DNA of 64,000 nucleotides from Tetrapyrgos nigripes (GCA_013368315.1 JAACJM010000047.1:62001-126000), one strand, 5' to 3'; shown: positions 23,318 to 35,089, numbered from the stretch's first letter. Numbers and translations: made by a program. The notes: generated by a model from the letters alone, not told the origin.

Positions 23318-24569
23318 TCACGATATGTTGAACAGAGACAGCGCATTGGCGCCTCGGACACCATCCTTTTCTTCCTCTGTCCAACCTTGTACCGAATCTA
23401 TGGCTTCTAGATTGTCTACGACACTCTGCCACTTCTCCGTTGATTTGAGAGGGGGAAAGAATGGGTGATCAGTCCCAAAGAGGACTCTTTTGCTCCCGAT
23501 TTTTCTGTCTGGTGACACAGCAGAGGAATTTCCAGTTTCATAGCGATCTGCTCTAGATAGCACCTCACTGACAAACCCAAGCTCCTCTGAACCGTATGCT
23601 ACTGCATCAAGGTATAGTTTCCCAAGGTAAAAACGAGCATCATGTTTGAGCCTGGATGCTACGACAGGGTCATGGTCGATACATGACGCCAGACGAGACG
23701 AAAGTTGAGGTAAAGCGCCTCCTGAATGTGCCAAGAGAAGACGAAGGTTGGGGAAACGGTCAAAGACGCCCGAGAGAATCAGACGAGTTGCGGCCTGGGT
23801 CAGAAGGAAGTTTAAAAGCAATTGTGCAGAAGGACACGTCCACTCACGGTAGTTGTCTCGAAAGGGAATCCCAATGCAAGCGGCAATACGTGTCCATTAT
23901 CCTTGTCACCCCAAGCTTTTACGTCTACGCCATAATGAGGGTGTAGGAAGGCGACTAGACCGGCTGCCTCGATTGCTGCCCAAACAGGATCAAGGGCTTC
24001 ATCGTCTAGACCTTTGCCTAAGCCTCTGGTACCCAAGATGAGCCCTTTTAAATGGGGTGATTCAGAGATCTGATTGACTGCATCCAACAAGGACTCTGTC
24101 GTAATCTCTGGGACCAGAGGTAATAAACCAAACCCATAGAGACGTTTGATTGACGAGTCAGTCACCGTAGGACCTGTGGAACAATACTGTTCGAGATCTG
24201 CATTCAATTCTAATGCCAACTGTTGGGCCTGCGATGCAGGAAGGAAGTCTAACCATGGATTGGCAGTACTAGAACAAAAGTCAGTGTTTAATACTACACG
24301 CGAGTGGAGGGGAGGGTTTACCTGACTACAGAAACAGAAATACCATGTTGATCCATAAATCGGATTTTCTCATCTCTGCTCCAATATTGGGGTCCTACAG
24401 GCCGTCCGCCGCTGGGTTCATGGTCTAGAATGAGCAGTCTGTCCTGTTCCTTGCCATCTATGAGGCTCGACATGATTTTGGGCACAGAAGTACGCGTCCG
24501 CAGCATAGACGCATATCTAGGAAGATAGACGTGAGTGTGGATGTCAACTAGGAGTTTTGCAGGAGCCAT
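23318..24569 (-). CDS. 2-amino-3-carboxymuconate-6-semialdehyde decarboxylase-like amidohydrolase
   Basis: Metal-dependent amidohydrolase_2 family decarboxylase. The start MAPAKLLVDIHTHVYLPRYA has the HxH metal motif at residues 11 and 13. Later metal and catalytic positions are visible in FLHPHYGVD, FPFETTTAATRLILSGVFD, LLLAHSGGALP and LFGTDHPFFPP. This order, with SRDEKIRFMDQHGISVSVVS and ANPWLDFLP, fits ACMSD, which removes CO2 from the kynurenine-pathway intermediate ACMS and so limits quinolinate and NAD formation. Related resorcylate or isoorotate decarboxylases share the fold, so substrate assignment is probable, not certain. Two introns are clear: after SVSVV (GTAAAC..TAG) and after FETTT (GTGAGT..CAG). 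The length is about 380 residues, somewhat longer than animal ACMSD. The neighbour BNA6 strengthens the ACMSD reading. Confidence 0.75.
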
Positions 24570-24693
24570 TATGTATGGAGGTCGACTTTGAACGTCCCTA
24601 CTTGATGGTAGCTGGAAGCGAATAATTGCACATGGTGCGAAGAAGCCAGTTATCCGGTGGCTGTGTAGACTTATCAAACTCGGACCAAGCGAT

Positions 24694-25703
24694 ATGTTTA
24701 CCTTGGCCAAAGCTCGCCTTTCCTTCTCTTCAAGAGCTTCTGCTGTTTATCATCCAGTACGCAAATCGTATATGTTTTCGCTTAGTCTTTTCTTTATAAT
24801 GCTACAGGGAAACAGAAACTACGTGCAACGCGTCTCGCGCGTTCTGCAGCCGCGCCTTCCAACTCTCCATCCCCACCGTCCAAAGCAGGCTGACCATGTT
24901 GATATCTCCAAGGAAAAAGAAGTATACCTTGAATACGAGCAAAGTACTTATCCTGTCCGGTATGTCGATGTCCGACAACAATGGATTCCGTTTCCACCAG
25001 ATGCAAAAGGCTTCTTCTATTACCGTCGTTTAGCACAAAGCTCTGCTTTGGCAGGAGGGATCCGATTTCGTAAATACATGCCAGACGAGCTCACTGGTAC
25101 CATTATCGAAGCCGATTTACAATTGCCGAATGGTCTACCTTGGACTATCCCCCTGCGTCATCTGGCGTTACTGGAAGAATACTCGACTCTTATATCTGAT
25201 CTAGTCTCCAACCAAATGGTCGATCAAGAGACAGTAAAGAAATCCAAAAGGCTCTTTCAACTCATTCATAACAGTTCCTGGGATTCAACCTTTCTATATG
25301 GCTTGAGTCAGACTATTGCAGTCCGCAGAGATGCAAAGCTATGGGAATGGAATATCGTCCTCGATGACGAGGTGGTGAAAGTTCATATGTGGGCTCCAAG
25401 TATCCTAGTCGGATTTCAGCAGAAGTTGTTGGAGGACATGAACCGAGGTCAGTCAGGCTACAAAATTGTGTAATCAGTCATTGACAACTGTTCTCGTCTA
25501 CAGGATACGCGCACCTTCGCATCTTGCGTGATCCTACCATCAATCAGTTTTATGGCCAGGTATTCCGCGTACAATCAAGATTTGGAGGTATACTTCTTGA
25601 TGTACTCGCAGATCGTCAAGAACTTGTCGATCTGAATCGAGAACCGGTGAAGCCATTGGATCAGTTGCTTGCGTTGGAATCGAGAATGCCTTCAAGATTC
25701 TAG
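24694..25703 (+). CDS. Conserved hypothetical protein, possible mitochondrial presequence
   Basis: I do not recognise this family. The protein begins MFTLAKARLSFSSRASAVYHP, rich in Arg/Ser and free of acidic residues, which looks like a mitochondrial targeting peptide. Then come YVDVRQQWIPFPPDAKGFFY, GIRFRKYMPDELTG, LPWTIPLRHLALLEEYSTL, IHNSSWDSTFLYGLSQTIAV and KLWEWNIVLDDEVVKVHMW. After an intron (GTCAGT..CAG at about 25445-25501) the C-terminal part is YAHLRILRDPTINQFYGQVF, ending RMPSRF. A 51-nt in-frame segment starting at 24757 (GTACGC...CTACAG) is probably a spliced intron. No catalytic signature, membrane segment or repeat is visible. Codon use and splice sites match neighbouring genes. 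Confidence 0.65.
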
Positions 25704-26540
25704 TACACTTTCAGTGAGTAGTTCCGCGTTCAACATGGCGGCTTTTCAATTCTCTAAATTGCAGCCTTTTCAGGAGCAGGCACCTCTCCATGCAGTGCTG
25801 ATTTCATGAAACTCCCATGACCCCAGCGTCGTTTGCGACCACAAACAGGATGGCTCCACAACCTACGCCGGCGTCGTTAATGCAATTGCAAGTCGCTGCC
25901 TCGCACGAGACTTCGCTCACTCGGAGTCGCATATCTCGTACTCATGCTGATGCCACGACAACGGTCCCCTGCTTTGCTGTTTGATGGAGGTTATGGTGCG
26001 ATTGTTCGCGCCACATTCGATTGTCTGGCAAGATCACCACCTCATATCTCTCAATCTGGTACCGCAAACTCCTGAACAACATATAGGAGTTTCCGCGATT
26101 TCATGGCAGAATACGGCGTCCACGAGTAGTGACATCCTGCACTGTAAGTAGCGCAAAGTTGGATATGTGCCCGCATTATTAAATCTAAATAGGCTTGCCA
26201 GGGGCCCAGGGCTTCCATGCCCAAACAAACTGACGCAGCATCATCACCCGTTGATAACTCCAACCGCCACTCTGTCCGAAAGAAGGTTGGCAATGGCAAC
26301 TGTCGTCGACAGTCGGCCGAATCCGATCACGGCAATTCCCATATGGGGATACTCGTGTCATATATACCTCCTCCTTTATCTCAGCTCCTGCTGTTCCCCC
26401 TCTTGAGTCTGGCTGCAGGCCACCTCTGTGGTAACGTCCTACAAAGCTTACATCTCACGGACCGTTTTCATACATTCCTTCTCTTAACGTTCTTTCGCGC
26501 TACCACATTGCTATAATCCACTTCCTCTCGCGTTCACGCC
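25704..26540. other. Intergenic region, no supported gene
   Basis: An 837-bp spacer between co-oriented genes. It contains a 55-codon ORF (25817-25984, starting MTPASFATTNRM) with no family resemblance, and otherwise nothing with coding character. The last 120 bp before the Ser-rich gene are pyrimidine-rich (CATTCCTTCTCTTAACGTTC), consistent with its promoter. Confidence 0.35.
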
Positions 26541-27918
26541 ATGCACACACGAAAACGGTCGAAGTATCTCGAACTTCGACAAGCTGACCCATCACAATCA
26601 TCTCTTCCCCAGTCATCAGATTCTATTTTTCCCTTTACTTCCAGTATCTCTGAATCTTCTGTCACGACGGGTAGTTCATCGACCAGTTCATTATCCTCGA
26701 CTTCAACTTCGGATACCTCAAAATCTGAATCTCAGTCCTCATCTCAATCTTCATCAACTGCCACATCCTCATCATTCTCCTCCTCCTCCTCCTCCTCCTC
26801 TTTCCCTTCATCGTCGTCGACATCTTCATCATCCAAGATTCCAATTACGACTTCAAGTTCTTCGACAAGTGCTCCTCCTACACCGTCTCCAGAAATAACT
26901 ACTTCATCGTATGTTTGATTCCCTTCTCTCTCCCATATTTGAGCCTGATTTTGTCTCGTTTTAGGTTCACTTCCACTAGCGCTAACACCAGGATTCTGGT
27001 CACTGAAGAGCCCTCGTCTTCTATTAATTCTACCCCTGTCACAACATTCCCCTTTGCGAGTTCCATAACTCCCGGTTTGGGATTTACGTCGAGCTCTGCT
27101 TTCCATGTACCTACCGCCGTAGGAGGCGCCAGTTCAGACAGGTAAGACTTTCATGCAGATCTCCTCTTTGAGCTTTATTGACACCTAGTGTTATCAAGTG
27201 GTCAGTCCAATACACCAGCGCGTATGTCTAGTTTCCTCTCTTAATATTACAATTATACTAATCTTATTTGTACAAAGTGGCGGGGATGATAGTAGGCATT
27301 ATCGTTGGGTGCCTGGCGGTCTTCACTGTGCTGTTCATCTTTATCAAACGGAGACGACATTCGAAAAAGTTTGAAGATGTATATTACATCGAAAAGCCAG
27401 CGGACAGCGATTCAGAGGCTCCTTCTGAACGAAGCAGTCGCAAGTTCTTGAATGAACCCATGGCCGCATACGCTTCTTCCGAACCAGAAGGATACCTACG
27501 GGATACAATCACCGAACCTTCAACAGCTACCCCCTACGCAGCTGGGAGTCTAACGGAACTGACGTACTCATATGCACAGGACGTCAATAACCAGTATCCC
27601 TACTATCCCAACGAAGTTCAGGTTCTACCGTCTGAAACAGGGCCAACAACTCTCAAACAGTCACCTGTTTCAGCACCCGCGTTAACCATCTCTACCAGCA
27701 ATGTCCCCAGCGAGACGAATTTGAACCCCTTCGCTGATCCGCCTGCGACGCAGATCACATCTTTTGCCGGTAGCAAAACGGCTCTAAATTCTGCAGCGTC
27801 TTCTGGTAAGATTTATGCTGCAACTTCGCATTCCCAGCAACCCCCGTCGTCGCCCACTTACCAGCCGTCAATTGATTCATTTTACGGAGGGGGCCCGGGT
27901 CGAGGGTCCTGGTTCTAA
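26541..27918 (+). CDS. Ser-rich single-pass membrane protein
   Basis: After MHTRKRSKYLELRQADPSQS the protein is an extremely Ser/Thr-rich low-complexity region of roughly 150 residues, partly encoded by TCC/TCT/TCA repeats. It is followed by one transmembrane segment (LAGMIVGIIVGCLAVFTVLF) with a basic stop-transfer (IKRRRHSKK) and a cytosolic tail of about 200 residues containing FEDVYYIEKPADSDSEAP and ending GGGPGRGSWF. This layout (Ser/Thr-rich ectodomain, one TM, basic juxtamembrane) resembles fungal wall-stress sensors of the Mid2/Wsc type, but no cysteine-rich WSC domain or clear signal peptide is present, so the role is unassigned. Splicing: exon 2 joins through acceptor ATCAAG to SGQSNTPA, then to the TM exon, keeping frame. 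Confidence 0.7.
26748..26845. repeat. Serine-codon simple-sequence tract (TCC/TCA/TCG)n
   Basis: Imperfect trinucleotide repeat inside the Ser-rich membrane protein gene; almost every codon is TCN or AGC/AGT, with a pure (TCC)8-type core near 26779-26803. Such tracts slip during replication, so allele length is likely variable. Confidence 0.7.
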
Positions 27919-28215
27919 TATAACTTATAAGACGAGTCTTAGGTCTAGAATGGGCTTAGTCCTGGCGACGGAATTCAAGTGGATTTTTTTGTAACTGAGG
28001 ATACTCTAGGGATTTCTAATTTGTAAATCTTGATGGGCTGGCTTCATTAAGATATGGAATTGTATGTAGTACATTATCTTAAATATTTATGCTGCCAATG
28101 TATATGTTGCGACTTGTCTCAGTCTGGAGGAGGATCGCTTGATGGCCGTGAGAATTTAGGCTGCCCTTAGTACTTACCCCAGATTGCATCATTCTGTGTT
28201 GAACACTGTGTCGGA

Positions 28216-29393
28216 ATGCTTGTTGCAAGACTGCTACAACCCACAAGGGTTCCTGTATTTCGAAGGTTTATCTCTGCTGCTCTACCGCGGGAAGCATTCC
28301 TGGAACCACTCGAGTCTCACCCTGGAATAACCTGTCTGTCTCTCAACCGGCCTCAAAGCAAAAATGCTATTTCTATGACGTTACTCAAGGTGCAACAGCT
28401 TTTTTAGTCCCCGCGTCTAATGTTATTCATGGTCGCAATCATCTACTCTAGGAATTAAGGGAGAGCTTGGACACTGTCCACTTTGACAAGAGGCTTGTAC
28501 ATAGTCTACGTGTCACTGGATGACTGAACTGATGATTGAACCAGTGTTCGCGTTTTGATACTTCGTTCGACTACTGCAAGCTCTTTCTGTGCTGGTGCAG
28601 ATCTGATCGAAAGACGCACAATGTCTCAATTGCAAGTTTCCAAGTTCTTGTCTGATTTACGGGAAGCTCTAGGCAAACTCGAAAATCTACCTATGCCTAC
28701 GATTGCTGCCATTGATGGTCCAGCTTTGGGCGGAGGCTTGGAACTGAGTCTAGCCTGCGACTTACGTGTCTCTGGTAGGCAACCAACAATCCATCCAACG
28801 CGTCTTACGTGACACCTTGCAACAGGCCATAGCGTCACTAAGATAGGGCTGCCCGAAACTGGGCTTGGTATCATTCCCGGCGCCGGCGGAACACAAAGGG
28901 CAACGAGACTTCTGGGCCCTTCAAAAGCCAAAGACCTTATATTCACCGCTCGTCTGCTATCTGCGCAGGAAGCTTTAGAATGGGGTTAGAACTCGAGATA
29001 TCGTCGCGTTACGTTAGCTGAAATCAAGAACAGGTCTGGTGGACTATGTCTCTCCTCCCGAATCCACAGCTCTTGATCGTGCAGTCGAGCTGGCTGCTCA
29101 AATTGTAAAGAACGGTGAGGGCAATTATACGTGACTCTGAGCTTGATACTGATGTCGCGCTAGCACCTTTGGCATTGCGGGCAGCGAAACAATCCATTTC
29201 GCGTTCCGAAGATCTTGCTTTGGAGGCTGGTTCGTCATTGCTCCTGGTCATTTGATTTTGCGTAGCTGACATGGTCAACACAGGCTTGGATTTCGAAAGA
29301 GCATCTTACGAAACCCTTCTCTCAACCAGCGATAGAATGGAGGCGCTGGTTGCTTTCAAGGAGAAGAGGCGGCCTGTGTTCAAAGGCGAGTGA
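28216..29393 (+). CDS. Enoyl-CoA hydratase/isomerase, AUH (methylglutaconyl-CoA hydratase) type
   Basis: Mitochondrial crotonase-family enzyme. The N terminus [20 protein letters not shown] is a typical presequence. Crotonase blocks follow: [25 protein letters not shown] (oxyanion hole), [21 protein letters not shown] with the second oxyanion Gly, [20 protein letters not shown] with the catalytic Glu, and [16 protein letters not shown]. The protein ends [12 protein letters not shown]. The pattern is closest to AUH, which acts in leucine degradation. The Glu/Asp pairing alone cannot prove substrate. Seven or so introns are needed; the second, 28493-28544, must start with GC rather than GT to keep frame and conserved length (exon end FDKAG, next exon TGTTCGCGTT). 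The 3' end faces the SEC10 stop at a distance of 58 bp. Confidence 0.88.
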
Positions 29394-29451
29394 GACAGGG
29401 AACAAGACCGATATGTATACAATCCAGTACAAATACAGTTACATCCATAGC

Positions 29452-32400
29452 TCAAATCCCAAATGGTCGATTGGCCATCGAAAACCCATTTGTAAGTCCA
29501 CTTGGCAGTGTGGGTATCCCGACCGTTATGCCTTCACTAAATTTGATTCCTTCTACCTTCAAACTCTCGAGATCCTTCATCATGATACTCAGTCGACCAA
29601 ACCGACCCTTTGTCTCCAGAGCAGCGCCATCTTCTGCAGGCGATCCATCTTGGTCATTGAATCCCTTTTCAAACTGGCCCCAATCGCTACGAAGGGCGAG
29701 ATATGGTTTGAGCAACGTAGGGTCGATTCGTCCGAGGTAATTTTCGGTCATGTATGACTTCAGAACATCAGGACGCACAAGGAAAAGGTTACCGAGTTGA
29801 CGAATAAACTCATAACGTTCTGTCAATGATGGAATCCCAAAGCTGGCAATGGTATCCTGGTACATTTTGATGTCCCTGGTAGTACAACACACTTATGATC
29901 AGTCAGTCAATGAGATCCCAGTGCTGCACTCACTTGGCCAGCATGAGCCCACCAGTAGGATTCACAGGGAACTTGCGGAGGTGTTCCAATAGCAGACTAG
30001 ACAATGCGCTTCAGAAAGTCCATCTTCCAGGAGAAGACAAATTTACCTGTGAAATGTGACCCCAATTTCCGTAAGGAAAACTTCCAAATTTTTACCGCTC
30101 AAGCTAGCCTTCGCCGAGTCCCGAACTTTCTCGAGCAGATCGCAGCAAGCAACACAAGGTTCAGTATTGACCCGAGCAAACGATAGATCGTCATTTCTAG
30201 GCTTGAAATCATTACGCTTCTGCTTCGTCAGTTGTAATGATAGCCAGGCAACAATATCTGCAGTAAATGGTAATCAGCGAGATTAGTCGTTCGTGGAAAT
30301 ATTAAACGTCATACTATCTGCCAGCTTTTGCATGAGATGATTGGCACCACCGTCCAGCCGACTGACGGTTTGATTATTGAACACAACCATCTCACGACGA
30401 ATGGTGACTGATGAACTGGCGAGTGGAAGTAGAGCCGTGTTGACATATTGCTGCCATAAATGGCATATCAAGTCTGTTAACCGCAGGACTGACATTTGTT
30501 GTAGGTTTGGTTCTGATTTGGTATCGGCAGTCTCCAGACGCGCCTGTGCACTGCAGACAAAGTATGAGTATGCATATAGTAGGATAGGGTAAATTTCATT
30601 ACGTCTCAAGAGCTTCCTCCATGTACGCAGTGCTAATAGCTTCAGCCAGAACCCGAAGCAGAGCAAATGTATTCTTGGCCCTGTGAAGTGAGATGAGATG
30701 AGAACAATAGAAAGACAGATGCACGACTGACACATCATTCTGAGGACTAAGCTCAACACAACGGCCAATTGCTTCGGCGTGCCACCTTAGCATCTTCTCT
30801 GCGACCTCCACACTGAGCTGGCCATCCTCCTCCTTAACCTGATCTTCTTCTACAGTGTTGGTGCTGCTAATACCTCCGAACCGCAAGATGGCACTGGCTG
30901 CTTGTGCAGATGTACTGGAGACTCCTCCTGTAGATGTCGTAGCCGCCGCCGCACTCAGCTGGTTGACGACTCGGTCAAAGACCGATCCTTTGCCTTCTTT
31001 CTGCACCTTTGCCTGTATGGGAATGCATGAGTGAGTAGACGGATGATAGATAAGGGCCGTCGTACATGATACCGAGTGAAGTTTATCAATAAACTTGTGT
31101 ACAACGTACCCAAACTCCGACTTTCTCTTTCGAGATACCTTTGGCCTTCGGTGTATGGGACGAATAATTCTTCCATAGTAGTCTCCAACATAGTAGTGAC
31201 TGTTGCTGACGTCGCTGATGTTACCACTGATGAGCCGCCAAAAGACTTCCGAAAATCAGTATCGAAAACCGTCCGTGTAGCGGGAAGCTCGTAGGCCTTC
31301 AGGTCTTCCACAAGATTAGATGCTTGGACATGTACCAACTGCAGTATTCGGAGGTAAACAAGATCCGATAGTGAGCTGCCACGATGGAGTAATTGTTCCA
31401 TATGTTGCTGAATCTAGGAAATGTCAGCTCAAATCACTGGCGACCTTGACTTCACTCACAGACTGGGCGAATACTCGTTGAAGAAAAACTTGCATAACAA
31501 CAGGAGGGTTTGGGAAAACTGCCTTCACGATCTGCGCTTCTATGCCTACTGTATCGCGAATCTCGGCGAATAATTCGGTGAGACCCTGTTCAGTCTTTGG
31601 AGGGGCTTTGTCTGGGTCCGGGACCGTTTGCCATCTTTTGTGTAACAACGTCTGCAAATTAAAGTGGGAGAAAAGAGTGTGGACGTACAATATTGAGTCT
31701 TCTGTATGTTTCTTCTCGCTATTGATGAAGAAGTCATGCTGGTTCACGTAAACCTGTATACATGAAGAACCCCCATTAAACTCGAGGAGCGTTTGAGCGC
31801 AGTGCTGCACCGCAAACTCGGTCAGTCGTTGACTGAGGCACTCCTGGAGTGGAGGGCGACGTACATGCATCATCTTGGGGTCTCCCTTCCTGTAACTTCT
31901 GTCAAACAAGTTCAACATCTCCTTCTCAAATTTCTCGCAGAAATGCTCGATACTTTCTCGCGTCTACTCAATGGCATGAGCAAAGACTGGATGAATCCAA
32001 GATCATTATACGCACTTTATCGGCAGACGGCAGATCCACTTCCTTCGCGACGGTGTTCAGTCTTCTCAGGAGAATTGCTACTTGACGTCTGCCCTGGCGA
32101 CCTTCTTTCCTTAATGCATCGAGTCGTGAAGTATCCCCACGAGAGAACTGGTTATAAAAGTCGATAATATCGTATGCTGCTTGCGCTCTTTGACGTTCGA
32201 CGTGGACAGTTTCCAGCTGTTCGCCTATGCTTGAATGGGCATTTCCATCACATGCGACGTGTAGAAGACTCACCAATCCGAATGGCAGTACTGCTGACTT
32301 CGTTCATCTTGGTCTCCATTCCAGAAAATGAGTTTCCTACCGTCTTCAAAAGTTGCTGTCAGCAGACCGGTCATCAAATGTACAGATGCATGTACTCACC

Positions 32401-32807
32401 TCAAATCCCCTGTTCAGATCAGCCATTTTCTTCGAGTACTCGCGTTCCGAGACTCTGACGCTCTTTTCCATCTGCTCTGTCTTCGCCTGTACATCCTTGC
32501 GAATAGCAATGAGTTTGTCTACTGCGGCTTCGAAATTTCTGATAAAGGGCTTTGGGTCGAATGCTAGGGGAGCACGGTATTGTTAACAAGATGATTGAAC
32601 ATTGGAGTAGACATACGTCCAGCATCTTGCTTGGATTCCGCGATGAGCTTTTCTGAGATTCCTCCTACGAATTCGGTGACATCGAATTTGCCCTACTCTG
32701 AAGACATGAGTTATTACGACCAACGAGCAGACTAGTTATTCGACCTTGAAGGATTGTAGTTGCAGCTGGGCTTCGACAGCAGGGTCTAGAGATGGAGCTC
32801 TACTCAT
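29452..32807 (-). CDS. SEC10: Exocyst complex component Sec10
   Basis: Exocyst subunit that bridges vesicle-bound Sec15 to the rest of the tether. The protein starts MSRAPSLDPAVEAQLQLQSF, and after an intron KFDVTEFVGGISEKLIAES. The coiled-coil N-terminal part has FDPKPFIRNFEAAVDKLIAI and IRIGEQLETVHVERQRAQAA. Family-typical blocks are SVEVAEKMLRWHAEAIGRC, ELSPQNDVAKNTFALLRVL, DLICHLWQQYVNTALLPLA and, near the end, YMTENYLGRIDPTLLKPYL; it ends SMANRPFGI. The estimated length is 880-900 residues with more than ten introns. An alternative upstream ATG at 32966 would add residues unlike Sec10 and is rejected. It is divergent from L-rhamnonate dehydratase with 372 bp between start codons. Confidence 0.93.
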
Positions 32808-33179
32808 TCCAAGATGGGAGTACAAGGTATGGTTACTGTGAAAGCTGTTACCCGCCTTGTTTACTGTGTATTTGTTACGTTGCTCTGTACATGTTATGAC
32901 CGCGACCAACCTTCTCCATATGTACGCGACTGGCCTCTGCCATTCCCTCCTCCCTTTCAAGTGCACTCGGATCTTGATACTGCTGAATGGCTAGACCTCT
33001 CTCAAATGGATGCGGACCGATGGCGGCTCGCGGTCCGGACTAGTTCTTACCGAAATTCTAAAATAATCACAGGGTGTAGAGGGACGGACCTCTTTTAAAA
33101 GACTGGGGCGGAATGGCCGTAAACCCCTTCTCTTTTCTACACCGATCTGCGCCGAAAATACTCGCTTGAGACCCCCAAG
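32808..33179. other. Divergent promoter region, SEC10 / L-rhamnonate dehydratase
   Basis: A 372-bp interval between start codons of oppositely transcribed genes. An A/T-rich patch (CTCTTTTAAAAGACTGG) lies at about 33090-33106, some 75-90 bp upstream of the + strand ATG, and is the best candidate core-promoter element. No recognised operator for a sugar-responsive regulator can be named. Confidence 0.35.
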
Positions 33180-34982
33180 ATGTCCAAGCCATTCCCTACT
33201 ATCGAGAAAATTGAAACGTTTATTGTAAGTGGACAAGGAGATGGTGGCGACTATCATCGACAGAAGGTCAGTGTCTGCGGCATATTTATACAGATTCGCA
33301 TCTCGTTAACAATCCTTATGATGTAGCAAGGACACTGGATTATCGATGTACCAACTTTGCACCTTCAATGTTGCTTCCTGCATTACTGACCTCATGAATA
33401 GACCCCCATCAGTAACCCCATGTCTGGTTACGAACAGTACCGTCATTCACGAACGAGTTGGGGTATTGGTGTCCTTGGGTCTCTTGTCGTCATCATCACT
33501 GCGTCAGATGGTACCCAGTGAGTGACGGTCTTCGTCTGCGAACCTAGGACTTACTCGACCTTCCAGAGGAATATCCACCGGCTTTGGTGGACCTCCCGCT
33601 TCCTGGCTCATCAAAGAACATTTTACACGCTTTGTCGTCGGCTCTGATCCTCGCGACACTAATCGGATTTGGGACCAGCTGTTCCGGGCATCTATGTTCT
33701 ATGGAAGAAAAGGCATAACTCTGGCAGCCATAAGCGTTATCGACCTCGCTATCTGGGATTTGCTTGGCAAGCTTAGGAATGAACCAGTCTATGTGAGCTT
33801 TCTTCCATCCTTTCACTCTCTGAATATCGGTTCTGAATGGTCATGTGCAGAAATTGATTGGTGGCCGCACCAAAGACAAGATTCCCTTCTACTGCACCGG
33901 GTATGCATATATATTCAGCTTGAAGATCTCCTGCTCACGTCCACCTCCTAGACCACTCCCTACGGAAACACGCAGGATGGGTTTCTGGGGTGCAAAAGTT
34001 CCTCTCCCTTACAGCCCCCTAGATGGTTTCGACAGCATGCGTCGCAATCTCGACTTCCTTAAAGCTCATCGCGAGAAGGTCGGCCCTGACTATCCTATCA
34101 TGGTTGATTGTGTGAGTTTTGCGTGCTCACCCACGTCATTCCACGCTTTCACTTAAACCACTCATGATAGTACATGTCTCTCAATGTTCAATACGCTATT
34201 GAAATAGCCCAGAAAGCAATTGATGAGAACATCAACATCAACTGGTGGGAAGAGGTGGGTTTTGTTGAGAATTAATTTCTATCGTTTCATCAAGTTCAGA
34301 TCGAGTAGGTTCTTCACCCAGATGACTTTGACGGCCACAAGCTGCTCAAGGCTGCTTTGCCTCAAGTAAAATGGACAACAGGAGAACACGAGTACAGCCG
34401 ATATGGATTCCGTAAATTGATTGAAGGACGAGCTGTCGATATCATACAACCCGATGTAATGTGGTTGGGTGGAATGACGGAGGTTAGTTTCCTAAGCGGC
34501 TTCTATTCCATTACTGTTCAGCTGAACTTCTTTATGCAGCTTCTCAAGATGAGTGCCATGGCTAGTGCATACGACATTCCGGTTATTCCTCATGGCAGTG
34601 GGCCATAGTAAGTAGCCAAGTGCATGCAGCAGACTTTTCGTTGACTGGTTCATCAGCTCGTACCACTTCGTGATGTCTCAACCACACAGTCCTTTCTGTG
34701 AATGTGGGTACCCCTTGTGCCGTCAAGATTTTCAGCTGGTCTCACATTTGTGCTTTTGCAGACATTGCCAACTCTCCGGACGGAAAGAGCATACTCCCTG
34801 TCTTTGGAAATCTCTTTACGAATGAGCCTGTTCCTCATGGCGGATCTCTCGATATATCAGACGAACCCGGTTTCGGGCTAACACTGAACCCGCAGCTAAC
34901 TCTCCTGCCCTCGGAAAGTTTCCTAGCTTCTAACCCAGAGAAAGGCCTCGGAAAGCCAGGTGAGAGCGCAGAAGAGAAATAG
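33180..34982 (+). CDS. LRA3: L-rhamnonate dehydratase (mandelate racemase/enolase superfamily)
   Basis: Dehydrates L-rhamnonate to 2-keto-3-deoxy-L-rhamnonate, the third step of the fungal non-phosphorylating L-rhamnose pathway. The protein starts MSKPFPTIEKIETFIVSGQG, then GGDYHRQKQGHWIIDTPISN and MSGYEQYRHSRTSWGIGVLG, distinctive for rhamnonate dehydratases. The enolase-type barrel has FYCTG, WGAKVPLPYSPLDG, the metal-ligand Asp in PIMVDCYMSLNVQYA, the Glu in WWEEVLHPDDFDG, TTGEHEYSRYG, IIQPDVMWLGGMTE and the catalytic His in VIPHGSGPYSYHF. The C-terminal block FTNEPVPHGGSLDISDEPGF matches the bacterial enzyme RhmD (YfaW). The length is about 450 residues with eight to nine introns. No other rhamnose-pathway gene is recognisable nearby. 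Confidence 0.92.
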
Positions 34983-35089
34983 ATGTGTGAACAAATGTAC
35001 TAGGTAGAAATTAGATCTGTAGAGGTTCGGAAAATTCAATTGTACATGTCTAGAACTACACTTGGTGTTTTGATTGTACACGATCCGGT

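Noticed and set aside
25817..25984. A 55-codon ORF starting MTPASFATTNRM in the intergenic region.
   Set aside because: Short, no family resemblance, no supporting context; expected by chance.
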